The notes under the pieces: model-generated
What the model saw: only the letters and a program-made list of their open reading frames with translations
Database searches by the model: none
Told to the model about the DNA's origin: nothing
Made by a program: the position numbers and the translations under genes
DNA from: Vulcanimicrobiota bacterium
GTDB taxonomy: Bacteria; Vulcanimicrobiota; Vulcanimicrobiia; Vulcanimicrobiales; Vulcanimicrobiaceae
NCBI GenBank assembly: GCA_013043945.1
Contig: JABEUW010000267.1
Location: forward strand, 1 to 7,925
Direction: 5' to 3'
Length of the DNA stretch: 7,925 nucleotides
Shown: piece by piece, positions 6,177-7,925 of the stretch
Layout of the letters: every line of letters starts with the position of its first letter
Position numbering within the stretch: position 1 is the first letter of the stretch

Positions 6177-6710
6177 TTGACGAAGCAAACGCACCGGCCG
6201 GTCGATGAGGCGATCGAGTCGATCGCGGAACTCGAACGAAAAGCCGAAGACGATGTCTCGGGACACCAGCGTTGGATCGAACGCGTGACGAAGCGGATCG
6301 GTCAGCCGCGCATGGTCTATGGAATCGTTGCGTTCGTTGCTCTTTGGGTCGGGAGCAACACCGTGCTTTATTTTTCGCACCTCGTAACGCTCGACCCGCC
6401 GCCATTTCTCTGGCTCCAAGGGCTCGTGAGCTTCACCGCGTTGCTCATGACGGTGCTGATCCTTACCACCGAGCATCGCCTCACCCAGATCACGGTCCTC
6501 CGCAATCGGCTCGATTTACAGATCAACCTTCTCACCGAACGGAAGGTCGCCAAAATCATCGCCATGCTCGACGAGATGCGCCGCGATAGCCCCTCGATTC
6601 CGACGCATTACGATCCTGAGGTTCGGGAGCTACGCGAGCGCATGGATCCCCAAGAGGTGGTCGAAGCGATGGAATCGCCGGCGATTGCGGATCCCGACTC
6701 CGGCCAGTAA
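6177..6710 (+). CDS. DUF1003-like two-helix membrane protein
   Basis: A 177-aa protein with a charged cytosolic N-terminus (1-45), two transmembrane helices (about 47-68 and 75-97) joined by a short turn containing LDPPPF, and a long charged helical tail. The turn, the second helix and the following NRLDLQINLLTERKVAKII stretch match the pattern of the DUF1003 family (usually FDPFPF... then a cytosolic xNLxxE helix). The function of the family is unknown to me. The only plausible start is the TTG at 6177, because the frame is closed by TGA at 6126 and no ATG or GTG occurs before it; the first internal ATG is inside the membrane region. TATCAT at 6162-6167 could be a -10 for a very short leader. 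It lies 48 bp after pccB, so cotranscription is also possible. It ends 11 bp from the convergent gene. Confidence 0.8.
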   Translation: MTKQTHRPVDEAIESIAELERKAEDDVSGHQRWIERVTKRIGQPRMVYGIVAFVALWVGSNTVLYFSHLVTLDPPPFLWLQGLVSFTALLMTVLILTTEHRLTQITVLRNRLDLQINLLTERKVAKIIAMLDEMRRDSPSIPTHYDPEVRELRERMDPQEVVEAMESPAIADPDSGQ

Positions 6711-6721
6711 CCTCTGCGACG

Positions 6722-7015
6722 CTACTGCAAGGCGACGAGTTCGGCGAGCGCGGCGTGGCGACGAGCGGCGTGAAATTCGATCACGCGATACTCGCTGACT
6801 CCCTCCCGTACGAACGGATCCTCCGCAAGCATCGCGTCGAGTCGTTCGCGCGGCATGTTATTGGCGATAATCACCCCGCCCTCGCGCGGCTCCATCGGCC
6901 CCGAGACGATGAGATCGCCCGAGGCGTAATACCGATCGAGAAATGCGCGGTGCGCGACGACGTGCCGGTCGACCTCGGCGAGCGGTTTTAGATAACGCGA
7001 AAGCAACAAGTACAT
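6722..7015 (-). CDS. YciI-family (YCII domain) protein
   Basis: A 97-aa small cytosolic protein with the YCII alpha/beta ferredoxin-like fold. Family landmarks: H22 in the HRAFLDRYYASGDLIVSGP segment (22-40), GGVII (46-50), D66-P-F in the EDPFVREGV segment (65-73), then EYRVIEF (75-81). The His and Asp are the pair proposed to be the active site in YciI relatives; the biochemical reaction is generally unclear. I chose the ATG at 7015 because the protein then begins directly with the first beta strand (MYLLLSRYL); the longer open frame upstream runs antisense through the next gene. No SD is seen. It converges on the DUF1003-like gene with only 11 bp between stops and diverges from the DsrE-like gene. 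Confidence 0.85.
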   Translation of the reverse strand: MYLLLSRYLKPLAEVDRHVVAHRAFLDRYYASGDLIVSGPMEPREGGVIIANNMPRERLDAMLAEDPFVREGVSEYRVIEFHAARRHAALAELVALQ

Positions 7016-7057
7016 AGTGCGGCTATTCTTCGCACGACCGCACCTGCCATTCCAAGA

Positions 7058-7087
7058 GGCGCTCCGTTCGTCATAGCGAACGGCGCC
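7058..7087 (+). promoter_or_regulatory. Inverted repeat just upstream of the DsrE-like gene start
   Basis: GGCGC-TC-CGTTCG (7058-7070) pairs with CGAACG-GCGCC (7077-7087) around a 6-nt loop: 11 bp with one 2-nt bulge, or CCGTTCG/CGAACGG as a clean 7-bp core. It ends 4 nt before the ATG at 7092, in the 76-bp region shared with the divergent YciI-family gene. It could be an operator or an RNA structure limiting translation. There is no U-run, so a terminator is unlikely. Confidence 0.5.
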
Positions 7088-7091
7088 GAAA

Positions 7092-7793
7092 ATGAGTACG
7101 CGTAAAGGTTTTATCGCCGTCGGAACTGCATTGGCGGCGCTCGCCTCGTTTTTCGAAGCCCCCGTCGGTGCTGCGGCCGATCCGCTCCTTCCTTCACCCG
7201 GGGGTATCTCGCCGATGCAGTTCGATCTCGCCGCTTTCGAAGCGATGCTCGGCACCCCGGCGACGCACCGTCACCTCTTCGCATCGAAGCTCGTCGAAGA
7301 TGGCGACGTCTTCGATGCCGTTGGAAATACGATGAGCGCCTATCGGCTGCTCGGGACTCCCTTCGCGACGATCTTTCCGGTTGCCGTGCTCTATCACGTC
7401 GCTATCGCACTTGCATTCAACGATGCAATTTGGAACGAGATCTTCATCCCCTCGGCGGCGCAACTCCCCGCCTGGATTCGCGCGAGCCTACCGACGGTTC
7501 TGAAGCCCGGCTCCGGGAACCCGGGGTTGCACGCCGCAGTCGGCGCGCGCCCCGACGATCTTACCTCGATCGACGCACTCCTCGCGCAGACCCGCCTGCA
7601 ACTCTACGTGTGCAACAACGCACTTTATGGATTCGCGGCAAACCTTGCCTCCCTCATCGATGAATCGCCGGGGGCGACCTATACCCGCTTAACCCAGGGC
7701 CTCGTGCCGCGTGCGACCGTCGTTCCTGCCGGTGTCTGGGCGGTTCACGCGGTCCAAGAACGCGGCTTCACGCTCCTACAAACCTCGCTCTAG
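7092..7793 (+). CDS. Exported DsrE/DsrF-like protein
   Basis: A 233-aa protein with an export signal: TRKGF then an h-region (about 7-22) and AxA-type cleavage near residues 26-29. The signal resembles a Tat leader with Arg-Lys in place of Arg-Arg, though Sec export is possible. The C-terminal half has the DsrE-type pattern: a strand ending in the sole cysteine, LYVCNNAL (C174), then VPRATVVPAGVWAVHAVQERGFTLLQ (about 205-230), matching the vvpaGv...lqekGy ending of that fold. Cytosolic DsrE relatives carry sulfur on a conserved cysteine; an exported form could have a redox or binding role, which is inference. The N-terminal half (40-110) contains a histidine pair (HRH) and a hydrophobic run at 87-108. 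The ATG lacks an SD (the GAGG before it is about 35 nt away). It is divergent from the YciI-family gene. Confidence 0.7.
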   Translation: MSTRKGFIAVGTALAALASFFEAPVGAAADPLLPSPGGISPMQFDLAAFEAMLGTPATHRHLFASKLVEDGDVFDAVGNTMSAYRLLGTPFATIFPVAVLYHVAIALAFNDAIWNEIFIPSAAQLPAWIRASLPTVLKPGSGNPGLHAAVGARPDDLTSIDALLAQTRLQLYVCNNALYGFAANLASLIDESPGATYTRLTQGLVPRATVVPAGVWAVHAVQERGFTLLQTSL

Positions 7794-7813
7794 CCTCCGC
7801 AATAGCGTTCGCG

Positions 7814-7838
7814 GCAGGGAGAAGCGGCGGCTCCCTGC
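7814..7838 (+). terminator. Hairpin between DsrE-like gene and fabI, possible terminator
   Basis: GCAGGGAG (7814-7821) and CTCCCTGC (7831-7838) form a perfect 8-bp GC-rich stem with a 9-nt loop, starting 21 bp after the DsrE-like stop. The tail TATCTATCGATT is AT-leaning but not a U-run, so it is at best a weak intrinsic terminator. It ends 13 nt before the fabI GTG and could instead belong to the fabI leader or promoter region. Confidence 0.4.
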
Positions 7839-7851
7839 TATCTATCGATTC

Positions 7852-7925
7852 GTGAAACTTCTTGAAGGCAAGCGCGCCCTCATTACGGGTGTCGCGAATC
7901 GTTGGTCGATCGCTACCGGCATCGC
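7852..7925 (+). CDS. fabI: Enoyl-ACP reductase (NADH), first 24 codons, runs off the window
   Basis: A GTG start followed by KLLEGKRALITGVANRWSIA: the N-terminus of FabI, the short-chain-dehydrogenase-like enzyme that reduces trans-2-enoyl-ACP in the last step of fatty acid elongation. The Rossmann beta-1 plus glycine loop (ALITGVAN) and the FabI-specific SIAxGIA motif right after it distinguish it from FabG-type reductases, which carry TGxxxGIG. The Tyr-(6)-Lys active site lies beyond the window. The start has no SD; TATCTATCGATT directly upstream may be part of a promoter for a short leader. Only 24 full codons are visible, so integrity of the gene cannot be judged. Confidence 0.85.
   Translation, partial: MKLLEGKRALITGVANRWSIATGI

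Overview
The window is dense, high-GC bacterial DNA with a strong preference for G or C at third codon positions and almost no spacing between genes. No rRNA, tRNA, CRISPR array or insertion sequence was seen. Gene content (a LAL/MalT-type LuxR regulator, HD-GYP, PccB, FabI) and the scarcity of Shine-Dalgarno (SD) sequences fit an environmental, non-proteobacterial lineage. The codon style and gene mix recall Eremiobacterota/WPS-2, but that is a guess from impression, not from a marker gene.

Region 1 (1-3960, all +) looks like a signalling unit. It opens with a LuxR-family STAND ATPase that lacks its first residues at the window edge. A 186-bp gap follows, holding an AT-rich promoter-like stretch, a perfect 10-bp inverted repeat and a 20-codon hydrophobic small ORF. 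Then come an HD-GYP protein with all expected metal-site residues and an overlapping 149-aa protein of unknown function. The small ORF carries the best SD in the window, and that SD is partly buried in the right arm of the inverted repeat. This is the most unusual part of the window: regulator, hairpin-gated micro-ORF, then c-di-GMP phosphodiesterase candidate.

Region 2 (4009-6710) is acyl-CoA metabolism. A PaaI-type hotdog thioesterase on the minus strand diverges, across 62 bp, from a propionyl-CoA carboxylase beta subunit (pccB). A DUF1003-like two-helix membrane protein follows 48 bp after pccB, possibly in the same transcript.

Region 3 (6722-7925) holds a minus-strand YciI-family protein, divergent from an exported DsrE-like protein, then the first 24 codons of fabI (enoyl-ACP reductase), which runs off the window. 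Hairpins lie just before the DsrE-like start and between the DsrE-like gene and fabI.
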